NCBI RefSeq assembly: GCF_900626285.1
Contig: NZ_LR131147.1
Coordinates: 2,351,642-2,415,641, forward strand
Length of the DNA: 64,000 nt
Reading direction: 5' to 3'
DNA from: Intestinimonas massiliensis (ex Afouda et al. 2020)
Lineage (GTDB): Bacteria > Bacillota > Clostridia > Oscillospirales > Oscillospiraceae
The notes below the pieces were generated by a model, which did no database searches, was not told where the DNA came from, and saw only the letters and a list, made by a program, of their open reading frames with translations. A program made the translations under genes and the position numbers. Positions 24,949 to 33,038 of this stretch are shown piece by piece (position 1 is the first letter of the stretch; each line of letters begins with the position of its first letter).

Positions 24949-26859
24949 ATGCTGTTTAAGACCACGGAACAACACGAAGCCCTGCGGGCTAAGATCCGTG
25001 CCTTCGCCGAGGCGGAGGTAAAGCCCCAGGCCTTCCTGATGGACAAGGAGAACCAGTTCCCCGACGAGGCCATCAAAAAGCTGGGTGAGTTGGGCCTTAT
25101 GGGCATTCCCTATCCCAAGGAGTACGGCGGCGCCGGGCTGGATGCCCTGAGCTACGCCATCGCGGTGGAGGAGCTGTCCCGGGTGGACGGCGGCACCGGC
25201 GTCATCCTGTCGGCCCACGTGTCCCTGGGCTCCTGGCCCATTTTTGCCTACGGCACCGAGGAGCAGAAGCAGAAGTACCTGGTGCCGCTGGCCCGCGGCG
25301 AGAAGATCGGCGCCTTCGGCCTGACCGAGCCCAACGCCGGCTCCGACGCCGGCGGCACCGAGACCACCGCCGTGGACAAGGGCGACCACTGGCTGCTCAA
25401 CGGCGGCAAGATTTTTATCACCAACGCCCCCAAGGCGGACACCTACGTGGTCTTTGCCGTCACCACCCCTGACATCGGCACCCGGGGCATCTCCGCCTTC
25501 ATTGTGGAAAAGGGCTGGGAGGGCTTCTCCTTCGGCGACCACTACGACAAGATGGGCATTCGCTCCTCCTCCACCGCAGAGCTGATCTTCAACGACGTGA
25601 AGGTACCCAAGGAGAACCTGCTGGGCAAGGAGGGCCAGGGCTTCAAGATTGCCATGTCCACCCTGGACGGCGGGCGCATCGGTATCGCGGCCCAGGCTCT
25701 GGGCATCGCCCAGGGGGCCTATGAGGCCGCCGTGGAGTACGCCAAGGAGCGGATCCAGTTCGGCAAGCCCATCGGCTTCAACCAGGCCATCGGCTTTAAG
25801 CTGGCCGACATGGCCACCAAGCTCCGCTGCGCCCGGCTGCTGGTGTATTCTGCCGCCGACCTGAAGGAGCACCACGAGCCCTACGGCACCGAGTCCGCCA
25901 TGGCCAAGATGTACGCCTCCGATATCGCCCTGGAGGTCACCAACGACGCGGTGCAGATCTTCGGCGGCACCGGCTTCCTGAAGGGCATGGACGTGGAGCG
26001 GATGTACCGGGACGCCAAGATCACCACCATCTACGAGGGCACCAACGAGATCCAGCGGGTGGTCATCTCCTCCGCCATCCTGGGCAAGCCCCCCAAGAGC
26101 GAGGGCGGCTCCTCCAGCCGGCCCAAGAAGCCCGCCCCCGTCACCGGTGTGCGCAAGCGCATCCTGCTGAAGGAGGGCTCTGCCGCCGATCAGGTCAACG
26201 CCCTGGTGGAGCACCTGAAGAAGGACGGCCACGACTTTACCGTGGGCATTCCCATGGATACCCCCATCAGCCAGGCGGAGCGGGTGGTATCCGCCGGTCA
26301 GGGCATCGGGGACAAGAAGAACATGAAGCTCATCGAGGACCTGGCCCGTGCCGCCGGCGCCGCCGTCGGCTCCTCCCGCCCGGTGGCCGAGACCCTGAAG
26401 TATGTGCCCCTGGACCGGTATGTGGGTATGTCCGGCCAGAAGTTCAAGGGCAACCTGTACATCGCCTGCGGCATTTCTGGCGCCGTCCAGCACCTGAAGG
26501 GCATCAAGGACGCCTCCACCATCGTGGCCATCAATAAGAACGGCAACGCCCCCATTTTCAAGAACTGCGACTACGGCATCGTGGGCGACGTCAATGAGAT
26601 CCTGCCCCTGCTGGCCGCCGCCCTGGACACCGGGGAGAAGCAGCCCGCACCTCCCATGGTGAAGATGAAGCGGCCCGCGCCTCCCAAGCCCGAGCCCATC
26701 GGCAAGCGGTTCGTGTGCGGCGGCTGCGGCTACGAATACGTCCCCGAGCTGGGCGACCCCGACGCTGAGATCGCCCCCGGCACCCTGTTTGAGAACCTGC
26801 CTGAGGACTGGGTGTGCCCCGAGTGCGCCGAGGGCAAGGACATGTTCATTGAAGCCTGA
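24949..26859 (+). CDS. Acyl-CoA dehydrogenase - EtfA-C - rubredoxin fusion
   Basis: A 636-residue three-part flavoprotein. Residues 1-380 are an acyl-CoA dehydrogenase with GLTEPNAGSDAGG and the catalytic glutamate E363 in IYEGTNEIQR, as in short-chain enzymes. Residues about 405-560 match the FAD-binding C-terminal half of electron-transfer-flavoprotein alpha (VVSAGQGIGDKKNMKLIEDL, VGSSRPVAET, GMSGQ, YIACGISGAVQH). Residues 587-636 are a rubredoxin with C590-x2-C593 and C623-x2-C626. Electrons can therefore pass from acyl-CoA through two flavins to an iron centre within one chain. GGAGG precedes the ATG. The flavodiiron gene follows 84 bp later, a natural acceptor. No EtfB or EtfA N-terminal part is present. 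Confidence 0.93.
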   Translation: MLFKTTEQHEALRAKIRAFAEAEVKPQAFLMDKENQFPDEAIKKLGELGLMGIPYPKEYGGAGLDALSYAIAVEELSRVDGGTGVILSAHVSLGSWPIFAYGTEEQKQKYLVPLARGEKIGAFGLTEPNAGSDAGGTETTAVDKGDHWLLNGGKIFITNAPKADTYVVFAVTTPDIGTRGISAFIVEKGWEGFSFGDHYDKMGIRSSSTAELIFNDVKVPKENLLGKEGQGFKIAMSTLDGGRIGIAAQALGIAQGAYEAAVEYAKERIQFGKPIGFNQAIGFKLADMATKLRCARLLVYSAADLKEHHEPYGTESAMAKMYASDIALEVTNDAVQIFGGTGFLKGMDVERMYRDAKITTIYEGTNEIQRVVISSAILGKPPKSEGGSSSRPKKPAPVTGVRKRILLKEGSAADQVNALVEHLKKDGHDFTVGIPMDTPISQAERVVSAGQGIGDKKNMKLIEDLARAAGAAVGSSRPVAETLKYVPLDRYVGMSGQKFKGNLYIACGISGAVQHLKGIKDASTIVAINKNGNAPIFKNCDYGIVGDVNEILPLLAAALDTGEKQPAPPMVKMKRPAPPKPEPIGKRFVCGGCGYEYVPELGDPDAEIAPGTLFENLPEDWVCPECAEGKDMFIEA

Positions 26860-26943
26860 GTGCGCAGGCGCGCGCAGCAGAGCCGCCGGAGCATGACAAT
26901 ATCGTGCGCGGAGCCGCACAACCATATAAAAGGAGGGAATACC

Positions 26944-28155
26944 ATGTATTGCGTCCGCAACGTGACGGAAGATCTGTACTGGGTGGGAGCCAACGACCAC
27001 CGGCTCCACCTGTTTGAAAACATCCATCCCATCCCCCGGGGCGTGAGCTACAACGCCTACCTGCTGCTGGACGAAAAGACCGTCCTCTTCGACACCGTGG
27101 ACTGGTCGGCCTGCCGCCAGCTGCTGGAGAATGTGGAGTATCTGCTGGAGGACCGGCCCCTGGATTACCTGCTCATCAACCACATGGAGCCCGACCACGG
27201 CGCCTCCATTGAGGAGATCCTGATCCGGTGGCCGGAGGTGAAGGTGATCTCCACCGAGAAGGCCTTCATGTTCATGCGGCAGTTCGGCTTCCACGTGGAC
27301 GGCCATGAGCTCATCGAGGTGAAGGAGGGGGATACCTTCTCCTTCGGCAAGCACAACGTGGCCTTCGTGGGCGCCCCCATGGTCCACTGGCCCGAGGCCA
27401 TGGTCACCTTCGACACCACCAACGGCGCCCTCTTCTCCGCCGACGCCTTCGGCTCTTTCGGCGCCCTGGACGGCAAGCTGTTCGCCGACGAGGTCAACTT
27501 CGACCGGGACTGGATCGACGACGCCCGGCGTTATCTGACCAATATCGTGGGCAAGTACGGCCCCCACATCCAGCTGCTGCTGAAGAAGGCCGGCGGCATT
27601 CTGGACCAGATCAAGTACATCTGCCCCCTCCACGGTCCCGTATGGCGGAAGGATCTGGGGTATTTCATCGACAAGTACGACAAGTGGAGCCGCTACGAGC
27701 CGGAGGAGAAGGGCGTGCTCATCGCCTACGCCTCCATGTACGGCAACACCGAGGCCGCAGCCCAGGCCCTGGCCGCCAAGCTGTGCGAGAAGGGCGTGAC
27801 CAATGTGTGGGTGTACGACGTGTCCAACACCCACGTGTCCTACCTGGTCAGCGAATCCTTCCGGCTGAGCCACATCGTGCTGGCCAGCGTCACCTACAAC
27901 CTGGGGATCTACCCGGTGATGCACGACTACCTCATGCACCTGAAGGGGCTGAACCTCCAGCACCGCACCTTCGCCATCATCGAAAACGGCTCCTGGGCCC
28001 CCAAGTCCGGCGATCTGATGCAGAAGTTTGTGGACGAGGAGCTGAAGAACATGACCGTCCTCAACGAACGGCTCTCCCTGGCTTCCGCCCTCCACCCCGA
28101 CAAGGCGGGCGAACTGGAATCCCTGGCCGACGCCATTGTAGAATCCATGGCCTGA
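26944..28155 (+). CDS. Flavodiiron protein (FprA/A-type flavoprotein)
   Basis: Cytoplasmic flavodiiron enzyme of 403 residues that reduces oxygen to water or nitric oxide to nitrous oxide, protecting anaerobes. The metallo-beta-lactamase-like domain holds the di-iron ligands H80-x-E82-x-D84-H85 (NHMEPDHG), with the later histidine in APMVHWPE, aspartate in FSADAFGSFG and histidine in CPLHGPVW. The flavodoxin domain begins near residue 255 (VLIAYASMYGNTEAAAQAL). It has no rubredoxin of its own; the gene upstream supplies one. GGAGGG before ATG at 26944 fixes the start, and a longer in-frame reading is rejected. Likely repressed by Fur or PerR through the upstream box. Confidence 0.95.
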   Translation: MYCVRNVTEDLYWVGANDHRLHLFENIHPIPRGVSYNAYLLLDEKTVLFDTVDWSACRQLLENVEYLLEDRPLDYLLINHMEPDHGASIEEILIRWPEVKVISTEKAFMFMRQFGFHVDGHELIEVKEGDTFSFGKHNVAFVGAPMVHWPEAMVTFDTTNGALFSADAFGSFGALDGKLFADEVNFDRDWIDDARRYLTNIVGKYGPHIQLLLKKAGGILDQIKYICPLHGPVWRKDLGYFIDKYDKWSRYEPEEKGVLIAYASMYGNTEAAAQALAAKLCEKGVTNVWVYDVSNTHVSYLVSESFRLSHIVLASVTYNLGIYPVMHDYLMHLKGLNLQHRTFAIIENGSWAPKSGDLMQKFVDEELKNMTVLNERLSLASALHPDKAGELESLADAIVESMA

Positions 28156-28176
28156 TCCTGCGCACCGGCAGAACAG

Positions 28177-28193
28177 AAAAACTCCCCCCGCGC
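28177..28193 (+). terminator. Flavodiiron-gene terminator, split by the IS3 element
   Basis: Left arm 28177-28193 is perfectly complementary to 29509-29525, which ends in TTTTT. The IS3-family element (28198-29504) sits in the loop between them. Without it the site would be a 17-bp stem with a 5-base loop, a textbook terminator. Confidence 0.9.
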
Positions 28194-28257
28194 ATTTTGA
28201 ACTGCCCCAACTTGTGCAGACAGTACAAAAAAGAGCCCTGGTAGGAAAGATTGAGTT

Positions 28258-29133
28258 TTAGGCGGAGAGGCGTCGCGCAAGCGGCGCCTCTCCAGTTTTC
28301 AACTGGATGCGCTCATGGTTGTAAAACTGGATGTAACGGTCAATCATCTCGTTAGCCTCAGAGAAAGAGACGGGTTTGTGTCGGTAAATACATTCTGTTT
28401 TGAGGATAGAGAAGAAATTCTCTGCCATGGCATTGTCATAAGGGTTTCCGCATCTTGACATAGACGGCGTAATGCCGTATGTTTGAGTCAGCTCAAAATA
28501 TGCTTGTGAGGCGTACTGAGCACCCTGGTCGCTGTGGAGCTGCAACTCTGCAGCGACCCTCTTTTTCTCTCGCTTCATGGCCAGACGAATCGTGTCCAGA
28601 ACCAGATTCACAGTTTGTTCTGTCCCGGTTTTGTAGGCCACAATGCTATTGTCATAGAGGTCCCGGATCATGGACAGGTACAGTACGCCCTGGTTGGTGT
28701 GGATATAGGAGATGTCCGTTACCCATTTGCTGTTGGGCTTGTCCGCATAAAACTGCCGGTTGAGCAGATTTTTGTACCTGTGAACCTGCTGCCCCATTTG
28801 CTGCCATTTCCTGCGGCGGCGGATTTAAGACAGCAGATCGTACTTTTTCATAATTCGCAGCACAGTTTTGGGATTACAGAAAATATTTTGACTTTTCAGC
28901 CATATCCACATCCGCCGGTACCCGTAGGTACGCAAGGTGCGTTCCCGCTGCCGTGCAATCATTTCCGCAAGAGTGGCATCCTTTTCTGGTCTGCCCAGGC
29001 GATGGACAAAGGCGTAGTAGCCGCTTCTGGATACTCCAAAGAATTTACACATGACTGCCACTGGATACTCAGTTCTGTGACGATATATGACATGGTATTT
29101 TACCCTTGCCCTCACCTCCTTCCTGTGAAGCAC
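28258..29133 (-). pseudogene. IS3-family transposase OrfB, nonsense-mutated
   Basis: The DDE integrase-type transposase that performs strand transfer after fusion with OrfA. The frame is intact except for an in-frame TAA at 28825-28827; the second copy has GAA (glutamate, in LLSEIRRRRKW) there, so one base change broke it. Upstream of the stop lies the HTH_21-like part (RTYGYRRMWIWL); downstream lies the catalytic core with D in WVTDISYI, D in LHSDQGAQY and E in NAMAENFFSILKTE. Without suppression this copy cannot move by itself, but it could be mobilised by an intact copy. Confidence 0.92.
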
Positions 29134-29426
29134 AGAAAATCCCGCAGCAGCTTATTCTCCATACGAAGCCGCTGGATTTCATAGGCCTGCTCTGACACAA
29201 TGTCTCTTGGTGCGGCGCCTTTCCTCGGCCGTCCTTTGGGCCGCGGGAGAATGCCGGCTTCCAATTTGCGTTCTTTTCTTCGCTCACGCTTAAGCAGCCT
29301 TTTTACCACCTGCTTATCCTGAAAGCCGTAGTATTCTGCAACTTCCCGCTGGGTTTTCCCCTCTGCTATCATTGCCTTGATTTCAGGCAGCAGCACTTGA
29401 ACGTGTGTGTAATTTCGTTTTCCCAT
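29112..29426 (-). CDS. IS3-family transposase OrfA
   Basis: The 104-residue DNA-binding subunit, with a helix-turn-helix (EIKAMIAEGKTQREVAEYYGF) and a C-terminal leucine-zipper-like segment (QAYEIQRLRMENKLLRDFL). It overlaps the OrfB frame by about 20 bases in the -1 phase, the usual arrangement for making an OrfAB fusion by frameshifting. No free ribosome site is present: the GGGGG before the ATG is buried in the hairpin at 29431-29471. Confidence 0.93.
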   Translation of the reverse strand: MGKRNYTHVQVLLPEIKAMIAEGKTQREVAEYYGFQDKQVVKRLLKRERRKERKLEAGILPRPKGRPRKGAAPRDIVSEQAYEIQRLRMENKLLRDFLCFTGRR

Positions 29427-29430
29427 GACA

Positions 29431-29471
29431 AGACCCCCTGATGTAGTCTATTTTCCTACATCAGGGGGTCT
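29431..29471 (-). promoter_or_regulatory. Hairpin masking the OrfA ribosome site
   Basis: Perfect 16-bp stem (29431-29446 with 29456-29471) just before the OrfA start. In transcripts reading in from outside, it would sequester the only Shine-Dalgarno-like sequence. Confidence 0.7.
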
Positions 29472-29560
29472 TTTGTCACTGTCCGTTTTTACTGGACCTG
29501 TTCATTTGGCGCGGGGGGAGTTTTTGCTGATATGCGGATATCGGGGAGTTGGACTGCTCC

Positions 29561-30175
29561 TTAGAAAAGCACACCCTGCTCCATGTCTTCCCGTACGATC
29601 TGGCGCAGTTTCTCCTTCAGCGGGGGATCATACTTGTCCATAAAGGGAGTCACGTCGGTAAAGGAGTCCAGGAAGTCCATGTAATTGCTGCCGCCGGCAA
29701 CACCCTTCCGGGTGTGGAAATCGTGGATGTCATATTCCGTGGGGAGCTTGCAGTAATTGCGGTGCTGATACTCCTTCAGTACCAGGGTCTTGACGGTGTC
29801 GCTGGAGCGCTCCTTTTGGCATTTGCATAGGTAGCGGATCGCCTGGAAGGGGAACAGAGCGCGGGTACCGGTCAGGGTATAGGGGAACTCCTTGCGCAGT
29901 TCCTTCAGCGCGTGAATGACCACGGGAGCCGTCACCTCGCCAAAGCCAATATCCTCTACGCAGATCACCGACAGACGCTTCCACAAAAACTCCTCCATGT
30001 CGGCGCTGGTAACATACAGCTCATAGCCGCAGCGCACGGCGGTATCCTCATCGGCGTGGCGGATGCTTTTTTGCAGCGCCGAAATCACCTCGTCCGCCGG
30101 AAGCCCGTTGCGGGTAGTCACCTTTTCGTAGGGGTCATAAGACGGTCCGAAATCGTATGTAGTATCTCTGTCCAT
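29561..30175 (-). CDS. Stand-alone RarA/MgsA C-terminal-domain-like protein
   Basis: A 204-residue soluble protein. The stretch DEVISALQKSIRHADEDTAVRCGYELYVTSADMEEFLWKRLSVICVEDIGFG resembles the helical C-terminal (MgsA_C) domain of the RarA/MgsA recombination ATPase, where a similar KS.R..D.DAA.Y motif precedes an SEDIG/VEDIG element. No AAA+ ATPase part is present, so only the oligomerisation domain remains. Start at 30175 is set by GGGAGGAAG 8 bases upstream. Monocistronic and divergent from the ABC transporter. A role in replication-fork biology is inference from domain similarity. Confidence 0.65.
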   Translation of the reverse strand: MDRDTTYDFGPSYDPYEKVTTRNGLPADEVISALQKSIRHADEDTAVRCGYELYVTSADMEEFLWKRLSVICVEDIGFGEVTAPVVIHALKELRKEFPYTLTGTRALFPFQAIRYLCKCQKERSSDTVKTLVLKEYQHRNYCKLPTEYDIHDFHTRKGVAGGSNYMDFLDSFTDVTPFMDKYDPPLKEKLRQIVREDMEQGVLF

Positions 30176-30246
30176 GGCGCTTCCTCCCATCCCGAAAATC
30201 ATAAATACGGCTGCCGCTCCACTGCGGCGGCTTCAGAAGTAAGGCC

Positions 30247-30275
30247 ATAGTATCATCCGGTCTGGGGAAAGTCAA
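30247..30275 (-). promoter_or_regulatory. Promoter of the RarA-C-like gene
   Basis: Leftward TTGACT (30270-30275), 17-bp spacer, TACTAT (30247-30252). Confidence 0.7.
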
Positions 30276-30292
30276 CACGGAAAGTTATTATA

Positions 30293-30317
30293 AATTTCTA
30301 TAGATCTATAAGAAATT
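30293..30317. promoter_or_regulatory. AT-rich palindrome upstream of the ABC transporter
   Basis: A near-perfect inverted repeat centred on TATAGATCTATA, with arms AATTTC/GAAATT offset by one base. It lies between the two divergent promoters and is a candidate operator. A cre-like element (TTTCAAGCGGAAAA, around 30327-30340) follows; both assignments are tentative. Confidence 0.4.
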
Positions 30318-30354
30318 ACAGTTGGTTTCAAGCGGAAAAGTTCCTGTTTTTGTG

Positions 30355-30383
30355 TTGACTCCCGCAGGGGGGCATGGTATTAA
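30355..30383 (+). promoter_or_regulatory. Promoter of the ABC transporter operon
   Basis: TTGACT (30355-30360), 17-bp spacer, TATTAA (30378-30383) with extended -10 TGG. The leader to the first gene is about 90 bases and very purine-rich. Confidence 0.75.
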
Positions 30384-30477
30384 TTTTAATAATGAATCGG
30401 GCGAAAAAAGAAGAAACGTGAAGAGAAAGAAACACGCGGAAAAGAAGAATAATGGAAGAAAAGGAGATGCTCTCAAC

Positions 30478-31806
30478 ATGAAGAAACGGTTTCTCTCTGC
30501 TGCGCTTGCCCTGGCGCTGCTGCCCTCCCTGCTCCTGACGGGCTGCGGCCCCAAGAAGGTGGACCCCAACGCGGACGCCTCTTCTACTCCCGCTGCTGGT
30601 GAGGAGACCAGCCCCATCGTCACCGAACTGACCTCTCCCGTGGAGATCGAAGTGTGGCACACCTACTCCGATTCCTACGAGACCTGGTTCCAGGAGGTCA
30701 CCGACAAGTTCAACGAGACCCACGAGAACATTCACGTCACCCTCCAGCTCCAGCCCGGCGACCAGTATGAGGCCAAGGTCATGGCTGCGGCCAAGTCCGG
30801 CACCCTGCCCAACATCATCCGCTCTCAGGCGGTGAATATGACCACCTATGCCAACCAGGGCATGCTGGTGGACATGAATGACTACATCTATAACGAGGAA
30901 GTGGGTTACCCCAACTTCGATGAGGACATCAACCCCGGCCTGGCCACCCTATACGATCAGTGGGACGGCGCCCGGTATGCCATCCCGCTGTTCATGGGCG
31001 GCAACGTGTTTTTCTACAACAAGACCATGTTTGACGAGCTGGGTCTGGAGCCCCCCGCCAAGTGGTCTGATGTGGAGGCGGTAGCCACCGCCGTCAGTGA
31101 AAAGATCGGCAAGCCCGGCTTCGGCTTCCAGGTCATGGTGGACGGCTTTATGGAGATGCTCATTCAGGACGGCGGCCAGGTGGTGGATGTGGACACCAAC
31201 ACCGTGGAGTTCGACTCCGACATTGCCAAGGACCGCATCGCCTGGTATCAGGACCTGCTGGACAAGGGTGTGGCCCGTCTGGTGGGCGATGACAAGCACT
31301 TCACCAACCCCTTCGCCAACGGCGACGTGGGCTGCTACGTGGCGCTGTCCGGCAACCTGGGCTATCTGACCCAGGCTGTGGGCGACAAGTTTGAACTGGG
31401 TGTGGCGCCCCTGCCCCAGGAGGGCCCCGTCCAGTTTGTCAGCCTGAGCGAGCCCATCTTCGCCATCACCAAGAGCACCCCTGAGGAGGAGCTGGCCAGC
31501 TGGACCTTTATCAACTACCTGCTCAGCCCCGAAGTGAACGCTGACTGCGCTTCCGTGTTCGGCGGCCTGCCCGCCACCGAGTCCGCCATCAACACCGACC
31601 TCTACCAGCAGTTCCTGAACGAGAACCCGGTGGCCCAGGCCGTGCTGGCCGAGAAGGACGCCTTCGGCTACGTGCCCGCCATCGACGGTTTCTATGATGT
31701 GCGCACCAGCCTGGACCGCGCTCTGGAGGAGGTATTCCTGGGCATCAGCGACGTGGATACCGCCCTGGCCAACGCCAAGACGACCGCTCAGCAGGCGATC
31801 GACTGA
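30478..31806 (+). CDS. ABC transporter substrate-binding lipoprotein (family 1)
   Basis: A 442-residue extracellular solute-binding protein of the carbohydrate (CUT1) class, anchored by the lipobox LLLTGC near residue 21. The N-terminal IEVWHTYSDSYETWFQEVTDKFNETHENIHV and the later GGNVFFYNKTMFDELGLEPP, GCYVALSGNLGYL and ASWTFINYLLSP are hallmarks of UgpB/MalE-type proteins. Start at 30478; AGGAG lies 12 bases upstream, longer than ideal, but no better start exists. First gene of an SBP-ATPase-permease-permease operon. Sugar or glycerol-phosphate-type substrate is likely but not identified. Confidence 0.93.
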   Translation: MKKRFLSAALALALLPSLLLTGCGPKKVDPNADASSTPAAGEETSPIVTELTSPVEIEVWHTYSDSYETWFQEVTDKFNETHENIHVTLQLQPGDQYEAKVMAAAKSGTLPNIIRSQAVNMTTYANQGMLVDMNDYIYNEEVGYPNFDEDINPGLATLYDQWDGARYAIPLFMGGNVFFYNKTMFDELGLEPPAKWSDVEAVATAVSEKIGKPGFGFQVMVDGFMEMLIQDGGQVVDVDTNTVEFDSDIAKDRIAWYQDLLDKGVARLVGDDKHFTNPFANGDVGCYVALSGNLGYLTQAVGDKFELGVAPLPQEGPVQFVSLSEPIFAITKSTPEEELASWTFINYLLSPEVNADCASVFGGLPATESAINTDLYQQFLNENPVAQAVLAEKDAFGYVPAIDGFYDVRTSLDRALEEVFLGISDVDTALANAKTTAQQAID

Positions 31807-31845
31807 CCGGGCTGTCTTTCAGACGCTTCCAATCCAATCATTCGG

Positions 31846-31893
31846 ACATGGCCTGCAGCCCTTTCCTCCGGGAAAGGGTGGTGCAGGCCATGT
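31846..31893 (+). repeat. Long intercistronic hairpin
   Basis: A 48-base inverted repeat between the binding-protein and ATPase genes: outer arms ACATGGCCTGCA/TGCAGGCCATGT, inner arms CCCTTTCC/GGAAAGGG. It has no T-run, so it is more likely an mRNA-stabilising or attenuating element than a full terminator, allowing more binding protein than membrane components. Confidence 0.75.
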
Positions 31894-31953
31894 TTCCAGG
31901 CACGGACAGGAACATGACGGCCCCACACGGCATTACGGGCGAAAGGACTGAGA

Positions 31954-33018
31954 GTGGAAATGAATATACGGATCGAACACCTGAGAAAAGAGTTCGCCGG
32001 GACAGTGGCCCTGGACGACCTCTCCATTACCTTCCAAAGCGGGAAGCTCACAACTCTGCTGGGTCCCAGCGGCTGCGGCAAGAGTACCCTGCTCAACCTG
32101 ATCTCCGGCATCCTGCCCGTCAGCGGAGGCGGGATCTTCTTCAGCGACAAGGAGGTCACCAAGCTGCCGCCGGACAAGCGCAATGTGGGTCTGGTGTTCC
32201 AGAACTACGCCCTCTATCCCCACATGTCTGTGTGCGACAATATCGCGTTCCCTCTGGAGATCAAAAAGGTGCCCAAGGCCAAGCGGCGGGAGCGGGCCTA
32301 TGAGCTGGCCCAGCTGCTCCAGATCTCCGATTATTTTGAGCGCAAGCCCTCCCAGCTCTCCGGCGGCCAGCAGCAGCGTGTGGCCATCGCCCGGGCGCTG
32401 GCCAAGGAGCCGGATATCCTGCTCCTGGACGAGCCGCTGTCCAACCTGGACGCCCGGCTGCGCCTGGAGATGCGGGAGGAGATCCGCAGGCTTCAGCTCA
32501 AGACGGGGATCACCACCATCTTCGTTACCCACGACCAGGAAGAGGCGCTGAGCATTTCCGACTACATCCTGCTCATGCGCAAGGGCACCATTCAGCAGTA
32601 CGGAGTGCCTCAGGAACTCTATGACAAACCCGCCAACAGCTTTGTGGCGGACTTCCTGGGCAACCCGCCCATCAACATGTTCAACGTGACAGTGGAGGGG
32701 ACCGACCGGCTGGCGACGGAGGACGGTATCATTTTCCACTATCCCACAGGGGCGCTGGAGCCCGGCCGGAAGGTGCAGTTCGGCGTGCGCAGCGAGGCCT
32801 TTATGGTCACCGACCAGGCTGAGATGGGCACGCCCGCTCTGGTGAGCAATGTGTTCCTGAACGGGAAGGAGACCCTCTATCTGCTCCAGATCGGCGGCCA
32901 GAGTGTCCGTGCCACCTTCAACGGCGCGGTGCGCTTCGGACAGGGGGACACCATCCTGATTTCCGTGGGTGCAGAGCACAGCCACCTGTTTGACGCCGAG
33001 AGCGGCGCGGTGCTCTGA
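31954..33018 (+). CDS. ABC transporter ATPase, MalK/UgpC type
   Basis: A 354-residue ATP-hydrolysing subunit for sugar-type importers. Walker A GPSGCGKST, Q-loop VFQNYALYPHM, signature LSGGQQQRVAIARAL, Walker B ILLLDEPLSNLD and switch histidine VTHDQEEAL are present. A C-terminal OB/TOBE regulatory domain follows from about residue 240, as in MalK and MsmK. The GTG at 31954 has AAGGA 6 bases before it; the ATG at 31960 is an alternative. Such ATPases often serve several transporters. Confidence 0.93.
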   Translation: MEMNIRIEHLRKEFAGTVALDDLSITFQSGKLTTLLGPSGCGKSTLLNLISGILPVSGGGIFFSDKEVTKLPPDKRNVGLVFQNYALYPHMSVCDNIAFPLEIKKVPKAKRRERAYELAQLLQISDYFERKPSQLSGGQQQRVAIARALAKEPDILLLDEPLSNLDARLRLEMREEIRRLQLKTGITTIFVTHDQEEALSISDYILLMRKGTIQQYGVPQELYDKPANSFVADFLGNPPINMFNVTVEGTDRLATEDGIIFHYPTGALEPGRKVQFGVRSEAFMVTDQAEMGTPALVSNVFLNGKETLYLLQIGGQSVRATFNGAVRFGQGDTILISVGAEHSHLFDAESGAVL

Positions 33019-33038
33019 GGGGAAAGGAGGGACCCGGA

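Larger units (their letters stand above)
28198..29504 (-). mobile_element. IS3-family insertion sequence, copy 1 (1307 bp, defective)
   Basis: Begins TGAAC and ends GTTCA with imperfect inverted ends sharing a GACAGT core about 22 bases in. The flanking TTT (28195-28197 and 29505-29507) is the target duplication. It encodes OrfA and an interrupted OrfB. A second copy starts at 63211; comparison of both fixes the left end. Confidence 0.92.
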
